A stretch of DNA of 14,072 nt from Nitrospina sp. GTDB taxonomy: Bacteria > Nitrospinota > Nitrospinia > Nitrospinales > VA-1. How positions within the stretch are numbered: position 1 is the first letter of the stretch; the number at the start of each line of letters is the position of its first letter. The DNA is taken from positions 1 to 14,072 of the forward strand of contig JABJCF010000245.1 of the NCBI GenBank assembly GCA_018665625.1. Reading direction: 5' to 3'. Below, piece by piece: positions 1-7,779 of the stretch. The notes under the pieces are model-generated. The model ran no database searches. It was not told where the DNA came from and worked only from the letters and a program-made list of their open reading frames with translations. A program made the position numbers and the translations under genes.

Positions 1-1
1 A

Positions 2-166
2 GATAAAGTTGAAGAAAGAAAAATGAGTTTTGAAGAATCAATTGGTAAGGTTGAAAAAATTCTTTTTCAAGATATTCAGGATAAAACATTTCAAGATTGG
101 TTTCTAAAACTCAAAGAAAATTCCAAAATAGAAATTGAATATGACTCCCTCGAAAAAATTAATTAG
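2..166 (+). CDS. SurA/PpiC-like periplasmic foldase, 3' end only
   Basis: This is the C-terminal 54 residues of a gene whose start lies before the window; it stops with TAG at 164-166. I identify it mainly by comparison with the next gene. Its end (EESIGKVEKILFQ...FQDWFLKLKENSKIEIEY) lines up without gaps with residues 288-323 of the downstream SurA-like protein (KEVKARVQNIL...YESWMKELKESAYIEISL). That segment is the helix following the last parvulin domain, which packs back onto the chaperone core in SurA-type proteins. The stop overlaps the start region of the following gene by 26 nt, so the two are almost certainly cotranscribed. Unlike its neighbour it ends soon after the conserved helix and has no long tail. 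The catalytic domain is outside the window, so whether it has PPIase activity cannot be seen. Confidence 0.7.
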   Translation, partial: DKVEERKMSFEESIGKVEKILFQDIQDKTFQDWFLKLKENSKIEIEYDSLEKIN

Positions 167-1433
167 CCAGGTCTTTTTTACAGTCATTTTTTGTCTGGCT
201 TTTTTCTTTCCTCAATTAGCTTTGGGTAAAGTGTTCGATCGGGTTGTTGCTAAAGTAAATAATGAAATTATTACTTTGAGCTCTGTTGAAGAAAGAGTAG
301 ATGTTTTAAAGCAGAAATATAGCAAGGATTTGCGAAGCCTCAGTGAAAAAGAAATTCTTAAAGAGGCTTTGGAAATGATTGTCGGAGAAAAACTGCAGCT
401 TCAAGAAGGAAAGAAGATGGGGTTGGAGGTAGATGATGGTGCTGTAAATGCTGCCTTAAAAAATATAGAAGCAAGCAATGGTTTGAAGGAGGGACAATTG
501 CTTACCATGTTAGAGTCCGAAGGTAAGTCCATTGAATCCTATAAGGACCATATTCGAGACCAAATTCTTGTGTCCAAAGTTACTCGGTTTGAGTTGGGCG
601 GCCGTATAAATGTGAGTGATAAGAAAATCGCAAGATATTATCATAAAAATCAAAAAGACTTTTGGGAACCCGGAAAAGCTCGAGTAAGACATATCCTCAT
701 ACTTTCAGAAAAAGATTCACTCCCCAGCCAGAAAAAAGAGAAATATTCACGAGTTGTAGGGATTCTAAATGAGATTAATGAGGGGATGGACTTTGCTGAA
801 GCCGCAAAGAAATATTCAGAGGATATCTCTGCCAGTTCAGGTGGAGATGTAGGGTTTGTTGAAAAAGGCAAGATGGTTCCAGAATTCGAAAAGGCAGTTT
901 ATCAGTTGAAAGAAGGCGAAATAAGCGATGTTGTGGAAACAGGATATGGCTATCACCTTATAAAAGTTGATGAAGTGCAGCCAGGGAGGACACTCCCTTT
1001 AAAGGAAGTTAAGGCCAGAGTTCAGAATATTCTAGCGGGTAAGCAACAGCAATCCGCATATGAGAGCTGGATGAAAGAGTTGAAAGAGTCCGCTTATATC
1101 GAAATATCCTTATTTAAAGATCCAAAGAAAAATATTAGTTCGAATATGTTTAATTCAAAAAATAGAAAAGAAGATGCTTCTGTGGGAGCCAATGCCTTGT
1201 CTCAAAAGGAAAGAAGTAGGGCGCCCAGGAATAATGCAAAGAAAAGGCAAATGGATGATAAGTGGGAGGAAATGTATAAATCTGTTGAGAAATCAAAAAA
1301 CAGAAACCAGAAAAATTCTTCTCTTCAGGATATGGAGCTTAAACTTAAAGAAATTAAAGAACTTCGTTCTCAGGGAAAAATTTCAGAAGCAGATTATCTA
1401 AAACGGAAACGCAAGTTGTTGGACGATTTATAA
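141..1433 (+). CDS. surA: SurA-like periplasmic peptidyl-prolyl isomerase/chaperone with SHOCT-like tail
   Basis: A secreted parvulin-type foldase expected to help outer-membrane or periplasmic proteins fold. From the ATG at 141 it has 430 residues. Residues 1-29 are a Sec signal peptide (basic KK, then a Phe-rich hydrophobic core, cleavage after ALG). The SurA N-terminal domain follows (VFDRVVAKVNNEIIT at 31-45). One PpiC/rotamase domain spans about 181-278, with RVRHIL, the SSGGDVGF loop, VPEFEKAV, and GYHLIKV. E. coli SurA has two parvulin domains; this protein has one, as many deep-branching homologues do. After the returning helix (about 285-323) comes a basic, low-complexity linker (330-395). 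The last 33 residues (MELKLKEIKELRSQGKISEADYLKRK...) look like a SHOCT domain. An in-frame TTG at 135 would add two residues; I prefer ATG 141. Neither start has a clear ribosome-binding site, which fits coupling to the overlapping upstream gene. Confidence 0.88.
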   Translation: MTPSKKLISQVFFTVIFCLAFFFPQLALGKVFDRVVAKVNNEIITLSSVEERVDVLKQKYSKDLRSLSEKEILKEALEMIVGEKLQLQEGKKMGLEVDDGAVNAALKNIEASNGLKEGQLLTMLESEGKSIESYKDHIRDQILVSKVTRFELGGRINVSDKKIARYYHKNQKDFWEPGKARVRHILILSEKDSLPSQKKEKYSRVVGILNEINEGMDFAEAAKKYSEDISASSGGDVGFVEKGKMVPEFEKAVYQLKEGEISDVVETGYGYHLIKVDEVQPGRTLPLKEVKARVQNILAGKQQQSAYESWMKELKESAYIEISLFKDPKKNISSNMFNSKNRKEDASVGANALSQKERSRAPRNNAKKRQMDDKWEEMYKSVEKSKNRNQKNSSLQDMELKLKEIKELRSQGKISEADYLKRKRKLLDDL

Positions 1434-1508
1434 GATGTTAGCGTCTGTTTCTATTCTCCCCTCCATGCATTTAATTGCGGCGCTCTGATACCTGTTTTAA
1501 ACAGTGGT

Positions 1509-2930
1509 ATGGATATCTTCCTTAAAAAAATAGATAAAATTTTAAATAGTTTGGTTCGTTCCGGAGATAAAGTTGTTGTAGGTGTTTCTGGAGGTGCTGA
1601 CTCTATTGCCCTTCTTCAAACTCTCTATGAGTTTTCCCAATTAAAAAATTTCCAATTGGTTGTCGCACATATAAACCACATGGCGCGAGGCAAAGACGCA
1701 TTTGATGATGCTCGCTTTGTCAGAGACATGGCGGATAAGCTGCAGTTGCCATTTTTTCTTAAGGAAGTTGATGTTCAGGAGGAGCGACTTAAACTAAAAA
1801 CATCTTTTCAGGATGCTGGCAGAATCATCCGATATAGGTTTTTAAATGAAACCTTGGCTGCAGTTGAGGGGGATAAAATTGCATTAGGGCATACTGCGGA
1901 TGATCAGGTTGAAACTATCTTGATCAATATTGTCAGGGGTTCAGGTTTGAAGGGGTTAGCAGGAATACCTCAAGTTCGAGGCAACATTGTTCGGCCTTTT
2001 TTGCAAATTTATAGGAAAGAGATCGAAACCTACCTTGAAGAGAAAAGAATTGCCTATCGTAACGATTCGTCAAATTCTGAAAATAAATATTTGCGCAACA
2101 GAATTCGTCATGAGTTGATTCCCCACTTAGAAAGCTTCAACCCTGGAATAAAGAAAAACTTAACGGAAATGTCGGGCATTGCAGAGGAAGATGACTTTTT
2201 GTTGTCTCAGATGACCTTGGATGTTTTTAATCAAAAATTCCAAATCCAAAAAGGAATTGTGGATGAAATTTCCTGGAGTATTGATGACTTCCGACTTCAC
2301 CCTTTAGCTTTAAGGAAAAGGTTGGTGCGTGAGACTTTTAATCGAATCACAGGGGATATGCAGGGAATCACAGCTTATCACGTTCAACAAATCCTTAACC
2401 TTTTTGATTTCCCAAAAACCGGCAAAGTTTTAAACATTCCCAGGGGTGTTGAAGTTTCTTGTACTTATGGTTCTATGAAATTCGAAAGAAAAAATGAGAA
2501 GCCAGCGGAAAGCACTAAAAAAAATGAATCGTATTTGACCGCAATTCTTATCCCTGGAATCACTGAAATTCCTGAGGGGCAAATTCAATTGCAAACTCAA
2601 ATTTTAGATAAAAAACAGGGGTTTTCTTCAATAAATCAACATTTGCAGGCTTTTCTTGACCTGGATAAAACCGGAATTTCCATCATTGCCAGGTTTTTCC
2701 GGGCAGGGGATCGATTTTGCCCCTTGGGGATGTCCGGCAGCAAGAAATTAAAATCGTTTTTTATTGATAGGAAGGTACCCAGAGAAATGAGGCACCGCAT
2801 CCCCATCTTGACAAATGATCAGGGCGATATTATCTGGGTATATGGAGAAAGAATTTCTAACAGTTATAGAGTGACTGATAAGACAAAAAGAATACTATTT
2901 CTCCAAGGTAATAAGGCCATTAATTATTGA
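1509..2930 (+). CDS. tilS: tRNA(Ile)-lysidine synthetase
   Basis: It converts C34 of the CAU-anticodon tRNA-Ile to lysidine using ATP and lysine, so that the tRNA reads AUA as isoleucine; it is cytoplasmic and normally essential. The N-type ATP pyrophosphatase motif SGGADS is at residues 27-32. Further family signatures are HINHMARG, LGHTADDQVETILINIVRGSG, and RNDSSNSENKYLRNRIRHELIP. A TilS C-terminal domain starts near residue 391 (RFFRAGDRFCPLGMSGSKKLK) and runs to the end, so this is the long, full-domain form (473 aa) rather than the short N-terminal-only form. It starts 75 nt after the surA-like gene and ends 72 nt before ftsH. No strong ribosome-binding site precedes the ATG. A perfect 13-bp palindrome (CTGTTTTAAACAG, 1492-1504) lies just upstream; its meaning is unknown. 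Confidence 0.95.
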   Translation: MDIFLKKIDKILNSLVRSGDKVVVGVSGGADSIALLQTLYEFSQLKNFQLVVAHINHMARGKDAFDDARFVRDMADKLQLPFFLKEVDVQEERLKLKTSFQDAGRIIRYRFLNETLAAVEGDKIALGHTADDQVETILINIVRGSGLKGLAGIPQVRGNIVRPFLQIYRKEIETYLEEKRIAYRNDSSNSENKYLRNRIRHELIPHLESFNPGIKKNLTEMSGIAEEDDFLLSQMTLDVFNQKFQIQKGIVDEISWSIDDFRLHPLALRKRLVRETFNRITGDMQGITAYHVQQILNLFDFPKTGKVLNIPRGVEVSCTYGSMKFERKNEKPAESTKKNESYLTAILIPGITEIPEGQIQLQTQILDKKQGFSSINQHLQAFLDLDKTGISIIARFFRAGDRFCPLGMSGSKKLKSFFIDRKVPREMRHRIPILTNDQGDIIWVYGERISNSYRVTDKTKRILFLQGNKAINY

Positions 2931-2990
2931 AGTTAAAAACTATAGTTGTGGTAGGATGGTACATATATAAGTACGATTTTTCAGCGTCTT

Positions 2991-2996
2991 AAGGAG
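2991..2996 (+). promoter_or_regulatory. Shine-Dalgarno sequence fixing the ftsH TTG start
   Basis: AAGGAG sits six bases before TTG at 3003. This supports TTG as the start of ftsH, because the first ATG downstream (3072-3074) would remove most of the first membrane helix. Confidence 0.8.
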
Positions 2997-3002
2997 ATTG
3001 TT

Positions 3003-4928
3003 TTGAATCAATTTTATAAAAATCTGGCACTTTGGCTGGTTATAGGCATTGTACTCATTGCTTTATTTAATATGTTCAACCAACCGCTCACTCCTCAATC
3101 CGAAGTTGTTTTCAGTGATTTTATGGATCAGGTTGAGCAGGGGCAGGTTAACGAAGTTGTTATTAGCGGCGATAATATCAGTGGTAAATATGTTGATGGC
3201 AAGGCATTCCAAACAACGGCTCCACCTAAAGACCCAGATTTAATTAGATCTCTACGCCAGAAAAATGTTCGTATTGTCGTTGTGGCCCCAGAACAGACCA
3301 GTTGGTATATGAGCATTCTGATTTCCTGGTTTCCCATGCTGTTGTTATTGGGGATTTGGATTTTCTTTATGCGGCAGATGCAGGCGGGTGGGGGTAAGGC
3401 CATGTCTTTTGGCAAAAGCAAGGCGCGTTTACTCAATGATACAAAAAATAAAACAACATTCAAAGATGTTGCCGGGGTAGATGAAGCAAAAGAAGAACTA
3501 CACGAAATTATTGAATTTTTAAAGGAACCGCAAAAATTTAGCAAGTTAGGTGGGAAAATTCCTAAAGGAGTTTTGTTGGTGGGACCTCCGGGAACCGGAA
3601 AAACACTTCTTGCCAGAGCTATTTCTGGGGAAGCCAATGTTCCCTTCTTTAGTATCAGTGGTTCAGACTTTGTTGAAATGTTCGTAGGTGTGGGTGCATC
3701 ACGTGTGAGAGACCTTTTTGAACAGGGAAAGAAAAATAGTCCTTGTATCATTTTCATTGACGAAATCGATGCGGTAGGAAGGCATCGTGGTGCAGGATTA
3801 GGCGGAGGCCATGATGAAAGAGAGCAAACCCTGAATCAGCTTTTGGTTGAAATGGATGGCTTCGAAAATAACGAAGGTGTCATTCTTATTGCCGCTACTA
3901 ATCGCCCGGATGTTTTGGACCCAGCGCTCTTAAGGCCAGGTCGGTTTGATCGACAGGTGACAGTTGGGCGTCCCGATGTTAAGGGGCGTGAAGGTATTTT
4001 AAAGGTTCACACCTCTACCGTGCCTTTAACGGATGCTGTGGATTTGAAAATTATTGCAAGAGGCACCCCTGGTTTTACTGGGGCAGATTTAGCCAACCTT
4101 GTCAACGAGGCAGCCTTGCTTGCAGCCAGAGACGATAAAAAAGCAGTGGCTATGAGTGACTTTGAAGAGGCAAAAGATAAAGTAATGATGGGTGTGGAAA
4201 GACGCAGTATGGTCATTTCTGAGAAAGAAAAGAAAACCACTGCCTATCATGAAGCAGGCCACGCCTTGGTTGCTGTTTTATTACCTGGAACAGATCCTAT
4301 TCATAAGGTGACAATCATTCCTCGTGGAAGAGCATTAGGAGTCACCATGCAGCTTCCAATGGATGAGCAGCATACTTACCAAAGAAATTATCTCATTAAC
4401 AGTCTTGCAATTTTAATGGGCGGTCGGTGCGCAGAGGAAATTTGTCTGGGGGAAATGACCACAGGAGCTGGAAATGATATCGAGCGAGCCACTGAAATGG
4501 CCCGTAAAATGGTTTGTGAGTGGGGAATGAGTGAAAAAATGGGCCCTCTGACATACGGAGCTAAAGAAGAGCAGGTTTTTCTTGGGAAGGATTTTTCAAG
4601 CCAAAAGAATTTCAGTGACCAAACCGCCAAGTTGATTGATCAGGAAGTAAAAACATTGGTCATGGGTGGGTATACCCGAGCTACGGAGTTGCTGACTCAA
4701 AATAGGGACAAGCTGGAAGAAATGGCCCAGGCTCTTTTAGAACATGAAACCCTAAATTCCGAAGATATTCATAATATCATCGATGGAAAAGGTATTTCTA
4801 AGAGTGAAGATTCTGGTATGCCTCAAAAAATAAAGTCAGATGAGGCTCCTAGTGAAAAAAAGAAAACAAAATCAGATACTGAGGAAGGACTATTGGGCGG
4901 GGGAATGCCTGATCCCACTCCAGCCTGA
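3003..4928 (+). CDS. ftsH: ATP-dependent zinc metalloprotease FtsH
   Basis: A membrane-anchored hexameric AAA+ protease that extracts and degrades misfolded membrane proteins and selected regulators. At 641 aa it has the full bacterial length. The first membrane helix is at about residues 8-24, a periplasmic domain at 25-102, and the second helix at about 103-123. The AAA module shows Walker A GPPGTGKT (194-201), Walker B with FIDEID (251-256), and the second region of homology with [19 protein letters not shown] (299-317). The peptidase domain has the zinc motif HEAGH (416-420) and the third ligand Asp492 in [11 protein letters not shown]. The last ~45 residues are a charged, probably disordered tail ending in [13 protein letters not shown]. 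It starts at TTG behind a good ribosome-binding site. tilS upstream is a common neighbour of ftsH in Firmicutes and other lineages, while folP downstream is the E. coli arrangement. Confidence 0.98.
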   Translation: MNQFYKNLALWLVIGIVLIALFNMFNQPLTPQSEVVFSDFMDQVEQGQVNEVVISGDNISGKYVDGKAFQTTAPPKDPDLIRSLRQKNVRIVVVAPEQTSWYMSILISWFPMLLLLGIWIFFMRQMQAGGGKAMSFGKSKARLLNDTKNKTTFKDVAGVDEAKEELHEIIEFLKEPQKFSKLGGKIPKGVLLVGPPGTGKTLLARAISGEANVPFFSISGSDFVEMFVGVGASRVRDLFEQGKKNSPCIIFIDEIDAVGRHRGAGLGGGHDEREQTLNQLLVEMDGFENNEGVILIAATNRPDVLDPALLRPGRFDRQVTVGRPDVKGREGILKVHTSTVPLTDAVDLKIIARGTPGFTGADLANLVNEAALLAARDDKKAVAMSDFEEAKDKVMMGVERRSMVISEKEKKTTAYHEAGHALVAVLLPGTDPIHKVTIIPRGRALGVTMQLPMDEQHTYQRNYLINSLAILMGGRCAEEICLGEMTTGAGNDIERATEMARKMVCEWGMSEKMGPLTYGAKEEQVFLGKDFSSQKNFSDQTAKLIDQEVKTLVMGGYTRATELLTQNRDKLEEMAQALLEHETLNSEDIHNIIDGKGISKSEDSGMPQKIKSDEAPSEKKKTKSDTEEGLLGGGMPDPTPA

Positions 4929-4960
4929 TCCTATCAATTCGAAGAATTTGTAGAATTCAA

Positions 4961-4997
4961 ACTCCACTTATCCGTTGTAAGGTAAGTGGAGTTTTTT
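4961..4997 (+). terminator. Intrinsic terminator after ftsH
   Basis: A perfect 10-bp stem, ACTCCACTTA (4961-4970) with TAAGTGGAGT (4983-4992), encloses a 12-nt loop and runs directly into a six-T tract (4992-4997). It lies 32 nt after the ftsH stop codon and separates ftsH from folP at the transcriptional level. Confidence 0.9.
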
Positions 4998-5052
4998 GTT
5001 TCAATAAGAAATCAAACCTGATTTAGTTCCCTAAATTATTAAATCCTAGTTT

Positions 5053-5886
5053 ATGCAACGCTTTTCCTTTTCTGAAAATTGCGATAAAACCCGACTTATG
5101 GGGATAGTAAATTTATCTTCAGATTCTTTTTACAAGGATAGCCGTTGCTATTCAACGGAAGATGCCATGATGCTGGCTGAGAAAATGATAAATGAGGGGG
5201 CTGATTTTTTGGACATAGGTGCTGAAAGTTCGCGTCCGGGTTCTAAGCCGATAGCAGTAGAGGAGGAACTGGCCAAATTAATACCTGTTGTTTCTTCGCT
5301 TGTGAAAAAAATAAATATCCCAATTTCTGTTGATACCTATAAACCAGCCGTAGCAAAAGAAGTTTTACGAGCCGGTGCTAAAATAATTAATGACATTACA
5401 GGGTTGCAAAAATATCCAGAAATGGCTGAAATTATATCTGAATTTGGCGCAGGCGTTGTTGTAATGCATATGCAAGGAAACCCGGAGTCTATGCAAATAG
5501 ATCCCACTTATAAAAATGTTGTCGAAGAAGTACAAGAATTCCTGGCAACCAGTATCAAGATTTCTAAGGAGGCTGGGATTGGCCCAGATCAGGTGGCGAT
5601 TGATCCGGGTATTGGATTCGGTAAAACTCAAAAACATAATCTGACAATCTTACAAAATCTTGAAAAATTTGCATGCTTGGAAAAACCTATTCTTTTAGGA
5701 ATATCCAGAAAGTCTTTTATAGGAGAAATTTTAAACAGGCCAGAGGAAGAAAGGCTAGAGGGTTCTCTTGCTGCTTCTGTACTGGGGGTTTCTAAAGGAG
5801 TTTCAATTATTAGGACTCACGATGTTAAGGCAACTCAAAAGGCTGTAAAGGTGGCTGAAGCAATCATTAAAGGAGAAATTCTGTGA
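5053..5886 (+). CDS. folP: Dihydropteroate synthase
   Basis: It condenses 6-hydroxymethyl-dihydropterin diphosphate with p-aminobenzoate to give dihydropteroate in folate synthesis; cytoplasmic TIM barrel. The 277-aa length is normal. Visible motifs are the first loop MGIVNLSSDSF (16-26), the second loop DIGAESSRPG (54-63), SVDTYKP (92-98), INDITG (112-117), VVMHMQG (136-142), DPGIGFGKT (184-192) and the pterin-binding GISRKSFIG (216-224). Loop 1 reads NLSSDSF instead of the common NVTPDSF, and loop 2 has ESSRPG instead of ESTRPG. Both look like conservative family variation, with the catalytic Asn, Asp, Lys and Arg positions kept. It begins 56 nt after the ftsH terminator, with no strong ribosome-binding site, and its stop codon overlaps the pdxJ start by four bases. 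Confidence 0.96.
   Translation: MQRFSFSENCDKTRLMGIVNLSSDSFYKDSRCYSTEDAMMLAEKMINEGADFLDIGAESSRPGSKPIAVEEELAKLIPVVSSLVKKINIPISVDTYKPAVAKEVLRAGAKIINDITGLQKYPEMAEIISEFGAGVVVMHMQGNPESMQIDPTYKNVVEEVQEFLATSIKISKEAGIGPDQVAIDPGIGFGKTQKHNLTILQNLEKFACLEKPILLGISRKSFIGEILNRPEEERLEGSLAASVLGVSKGVSIIRTHDVKATQKAVKVAEAIIKGEIL
5870..5875 (+). promoter_or_regulatory. Shine-Dalgarno sequence for the pdxJ GTG start
   Basis: AAGGAG inside the last codons of folP lies seven bases before GTG 5883-5885. It supports this start and the GTGA overlap, in which the folP TGA stop is at 5884-5886, implying translational coupling. Confidence 0.8.
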
Positions 5887-6608
5887 CTCGTTTATTCGTT
5901 AATGTCGACCATGTAGCCACTATTCGAGAGGCCCGGAAAATATCGGAACCTGATCCTTTGAAAGCTGCATTGCTGGCTGAAAAAATGGGGGTGGATGGAA
6001 TAACGGTTCATTTGAGAGAAGATCGAAGACATATTCAGGATGAAGACGTACGTCTTATTTCCCAAAACATTAATACCAAGTTAAATCTTGAAATGGCGGC
6101 CATAAAAGAAATGGTTGAGCTTGCATTAGAGCTAAAACCTTATCAGGTTTCTCTCGTACCTGAAAAGAGACAGGAGATTACAACGGAAGGAGGGCTCGAT
6201 GTATGTTCACAAATTCCAGAACTCTTGAAAATTCAAAAAGCGATCACGGAAGAAAATATACTGTTCAGCTTATTTGTAGACCCAGATATCCCTCAAATTG
6301 AAGCTTCTAAACAAGCTAAGGCGGACAGTATTGAAATCAATACAGGGCGATACTCAGAATTAACGGAACCGAAAGAAGTAGAAGAGGAATTGTTGCGAAT
6401 TCGGGAGGCAGCAAAACATGCCTCAAAATTAGAAATGCGTGTTTTTGCCGGTCATGGATTAAACTATGACAATGTTCAGGCTATCGCTTCTATTCAGGAA
6501 ATAGAGGAACTTAATATTGGCCATTTTTTAGTGGCTCAATCTGTTTACCTTGGCTTGGAAAAAGCCGTAAAGAAAATGATGCAAATTATAGAAACGGCCC
6601 GAACTTAA
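5883..6608 (+). CDS. pdxJ: Pyridoxine 5'-phosphate synthase
   Basis: It catalyses the ring-closing condensation of 3-amino-2-oxopropyl phosphate (from PdxA) with 1-deoxyxylulose 5-phosphate to form pyridoxine 5'-phosphate, in the DXP-dependent vitamin B6 route. All family blocks are present in 241 aa: NVDHVATIREAR (7-18), HLREDRRHI (43-51, with the catalytic His43), NLEMA (68-72, with Glu70), VPEKRQEITTEGGLDV (92-107), AGHGLN (189-194, with His191) and NIGHFL (211-216). The GTG start overlaps the folP stop by four bases, so the two are translated from one message. No acpS follows, although it is a frequent partner of pdxJ elsewhere. Presence of pdxJ implies that this organism makes B6 de novo by the PdxA/PdxJ route rather than PdxS/PdxT. 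Confidence 0.97.
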   Translation: MTRLFVNVDHVATIREARKISEPDPLKAALLAEKMGVDGITVHLREDRRHIQDEDVRLISQNINTKLNLEMAAIKEMVELALELKPYQVSLVPEKRQEITTEGGLDVCSQIPELLKIQKAITEENILFSLFVDPDIPQIEASKQAKADSIEINTGRYSELTEPKEVEEELLRIREAAKHASKLEMRVFAGHGLNYDNVQAIASIQEIEELNIGHFLVAQSVYLGLEKAVKKMMQIIETART

Positions 6609-6633
6609 AAAGAATTCTCTCCAAATATATATA

Positions 6634-6669
6634 ACTCATTGAAAATGTGTAAGTTTTGAGTATTTTTTT
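6634..6669 (+). terminator. Possible weak terminator after pdxJ
   Basis: ACTCA (6634-6638) pairs with TGAGT (6657-6661), and an inner AAA/TTT extension is possible across a small bulge. A seven-T run (6663-6669) follows almost at once. The stem is short and GC-poor, so termination may be inefficient. Confidence 0.4.
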
Positions 6670-6693
6670 GATTATTTTGGTTGGAATTTGATG

Positions 6694-6699
6694 TATAAT
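6694..6699 (+). promoter_or_regulatory. Probable -10 element upstream of the coiled-coil gene
   Basis: A perfect TATAAT, preceded directly by TG, lies 40 bases before the ATG at 6740 in an AT-rich gap. No good -35 hexamer sits at 17 bases (ATTATT there); TTGATT at 6668 is 20 bases away. Judged by sequence only. Confidence 0.4.
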
Positions 6700-6739
6700 T
6701 TGTAAGCTGGATTTTTCAAAAACTTGAAATGGTCGGATA

Positions 6740-7528
6740 ATGGAAGAGTCTGTTAATTATTCTGAAATCGAGAAGGAAAATTTTTCGATTCGAGAACGCG
6801 GCACCTCTAGCGCGCACGAGTATTCCCGAGTGGTGGAAACCTTTAATAAGGTTCTCGATTATAAGGAAAAGTTTCGCAATTCTTTGGAAGAAAAGCTAAG
6901 TACCATCGGTTCTAAAGTTAATGGTAACGTAGAAAATCTTGAGACTCTTTTGCGTAACATAGATATCTATGACCAAAACATAGACAAAATTTCCAGTAAT
7001 TTAGGGAATTTATATACAGAAGAGAGTTCGATCAAAGCTAAATACGAAGAGTTGCTGAATGGGAGCGCATTAGAAAATATTACCGCCGAATCCAATCCTG
7101 ACGCCAATAACGAAGACCCCGAGGGGTCACGTGAACTTCTAATCCGACGCCGCAGAAATTATCTAGATAATCTAGACAAAAGTTTTAAACGCTTGGATAA
7201 TGAATTGTTTTCTATTGAAAAGCTCAGGGCAGAATTAACGCATGCGCGAGGTGAGATTCTTGTAAAGAAAGATGAGGCGCAAAAGAAAATCCGCTTATTG
7301 GAAGAGGAGGGGAAACGGTTTTTAGATGAAGTAAAACGGATTGAGGCAGAATTAGAGTCATCCGTAAAAGAAGAGGGCTTGTTGATTAAAGAATTTAAAG
7401 AGCTAGTTGGAAAAGTAGAAAGTAGCCTTGAAATTAGTGATGAGATGGACCATATCTTGTTTACTCATCTCACGGCGGCAGAGTCCAGAGGCCTTCCCGG
7501 AAGAAATCCAGCTCCCGTTCCAGAATAG
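6740..7528 (+). CDS. Coiled-coil protein of unknown function
   Basis: I do not recognise this 262-aa protein. It has no signal peptide and no membrane segment, so it should be cytoplasmic. Residues about 25-110 form a first highly charged helical region. A short Asn/Glu/Pro-rich break (about 112-130) follows, then RRRRNYLDNL and a long heptad-like helix (about 135-230) rich in Glu, Lys and Leu. The C-terminus ends in a Pro-rich tail (GLPGRNPAPVPE). No catalytic motif or cysteine is visible. A structural or scaffolding role is possible but is not shown. It stands between pdxJ and gap with its own likely promoter and a stem-loop at its stop codon, which suggests a separate transcription unit rather than membership of either pathway. 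The ATG lacks a strong ribosome-binding site; no better in-frame start is visible. Confidence 0.8.
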   Translation: MEESVNYSEIEKENFSIRERGTSSAHEYSRVVETFNKVLDYKEKFRNSLEEKLSTIGSKVNGNVENLETLLRNIDIYDQNIDKISSNLGNLYTEESSIKAKYEELLNGSALENITAESNPDANNEDPEGSRELLIRRRRNYLDNLDKSFKRLDNELFSIEKLRAELTHARGEILVKKDEAQKKIRLLEEEGKRFLDEVKRIEAELESSVKEEGLLIKEFKELVGKVESSLEISDEMDHILFTHLTAAESRGLPGRNPAPVPE

Positions 7529-7554
7529 TTCAGTTGGTTAAAGGAAACTATTCT
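7522..7554 (+). repeat. 9-bp inverted repeat over the stop codon of the coiled-coil gene
   Basis: AGAATAGTT (7522-7530) and AACTATTCT (7546-7554) form a perfect 9-bp stem with a 15-nt loop. The TAG stop (7526-7528) lies in the left arm. No T tract follows, so it is not a standard intrinsic terminator; it could protect the 3' end of the message or aid termination. Confidence 0.5.
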
Positions 7555-7619
7555 TCCATTCCGCAGTTAAAGTCCCTATAAAGATAACCGAGTTATTGGG
7601 TTACCATTTAAGGTTTGTA

Positions 7620-7648
7620 TTGACTTGAAATTATAATTTTTGCATACT
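7620..7648 (+). promoter_or_regulatory. Probable promoter for gap
   Basis: TTGACT (7620-7625) and CATACT (7643-7648) are separated by 17 bases, a good sigma-70-type match. A perfect TATAAT (7632-7637) overlaps this region but has no matching -35 at the right distance. Either way transcription would begin around 7645-7660, leaving a leader of roughly 120-135 nt before the gap ATG. Confidence 0.5.
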
Positions 7649-7779
7649 CGCCTTAATCTTTAGGTAGTTGAAACCCCGATTTGTTTCCTAACTCCTGATT
7701 AGGTCTGAAGGCTTTGATTTTCCTTTTGGTACACCCGCCTGTTTAATTTAAATTTTTGTTGTGAAAGAGTTGATAAATT

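Noticed and set aside
1492..1504. Perfect 13-bp palindrome CTGTTTTAAACAG just before tilS, considered as an operator
   Set aside because: Only one copy was noticed, no matching regulator gene is nearby, and short AT-rich palindromes arise readily in this sequence.
3128..3757. Long reading frame (209 codons) on the opposite strand within ftsH
   Set aside because: It is antisense to a strongly conserved part of ftsH, has no family resemblance and no ribosome-binding site; a shadow of the coding strand.
7157..7175. Repeated TCTAGA hexamers inside the coiled-coil gene
   Set aside because: They encode ordinary residues (LDNLD) in frame and do not extend into a longer repeat.
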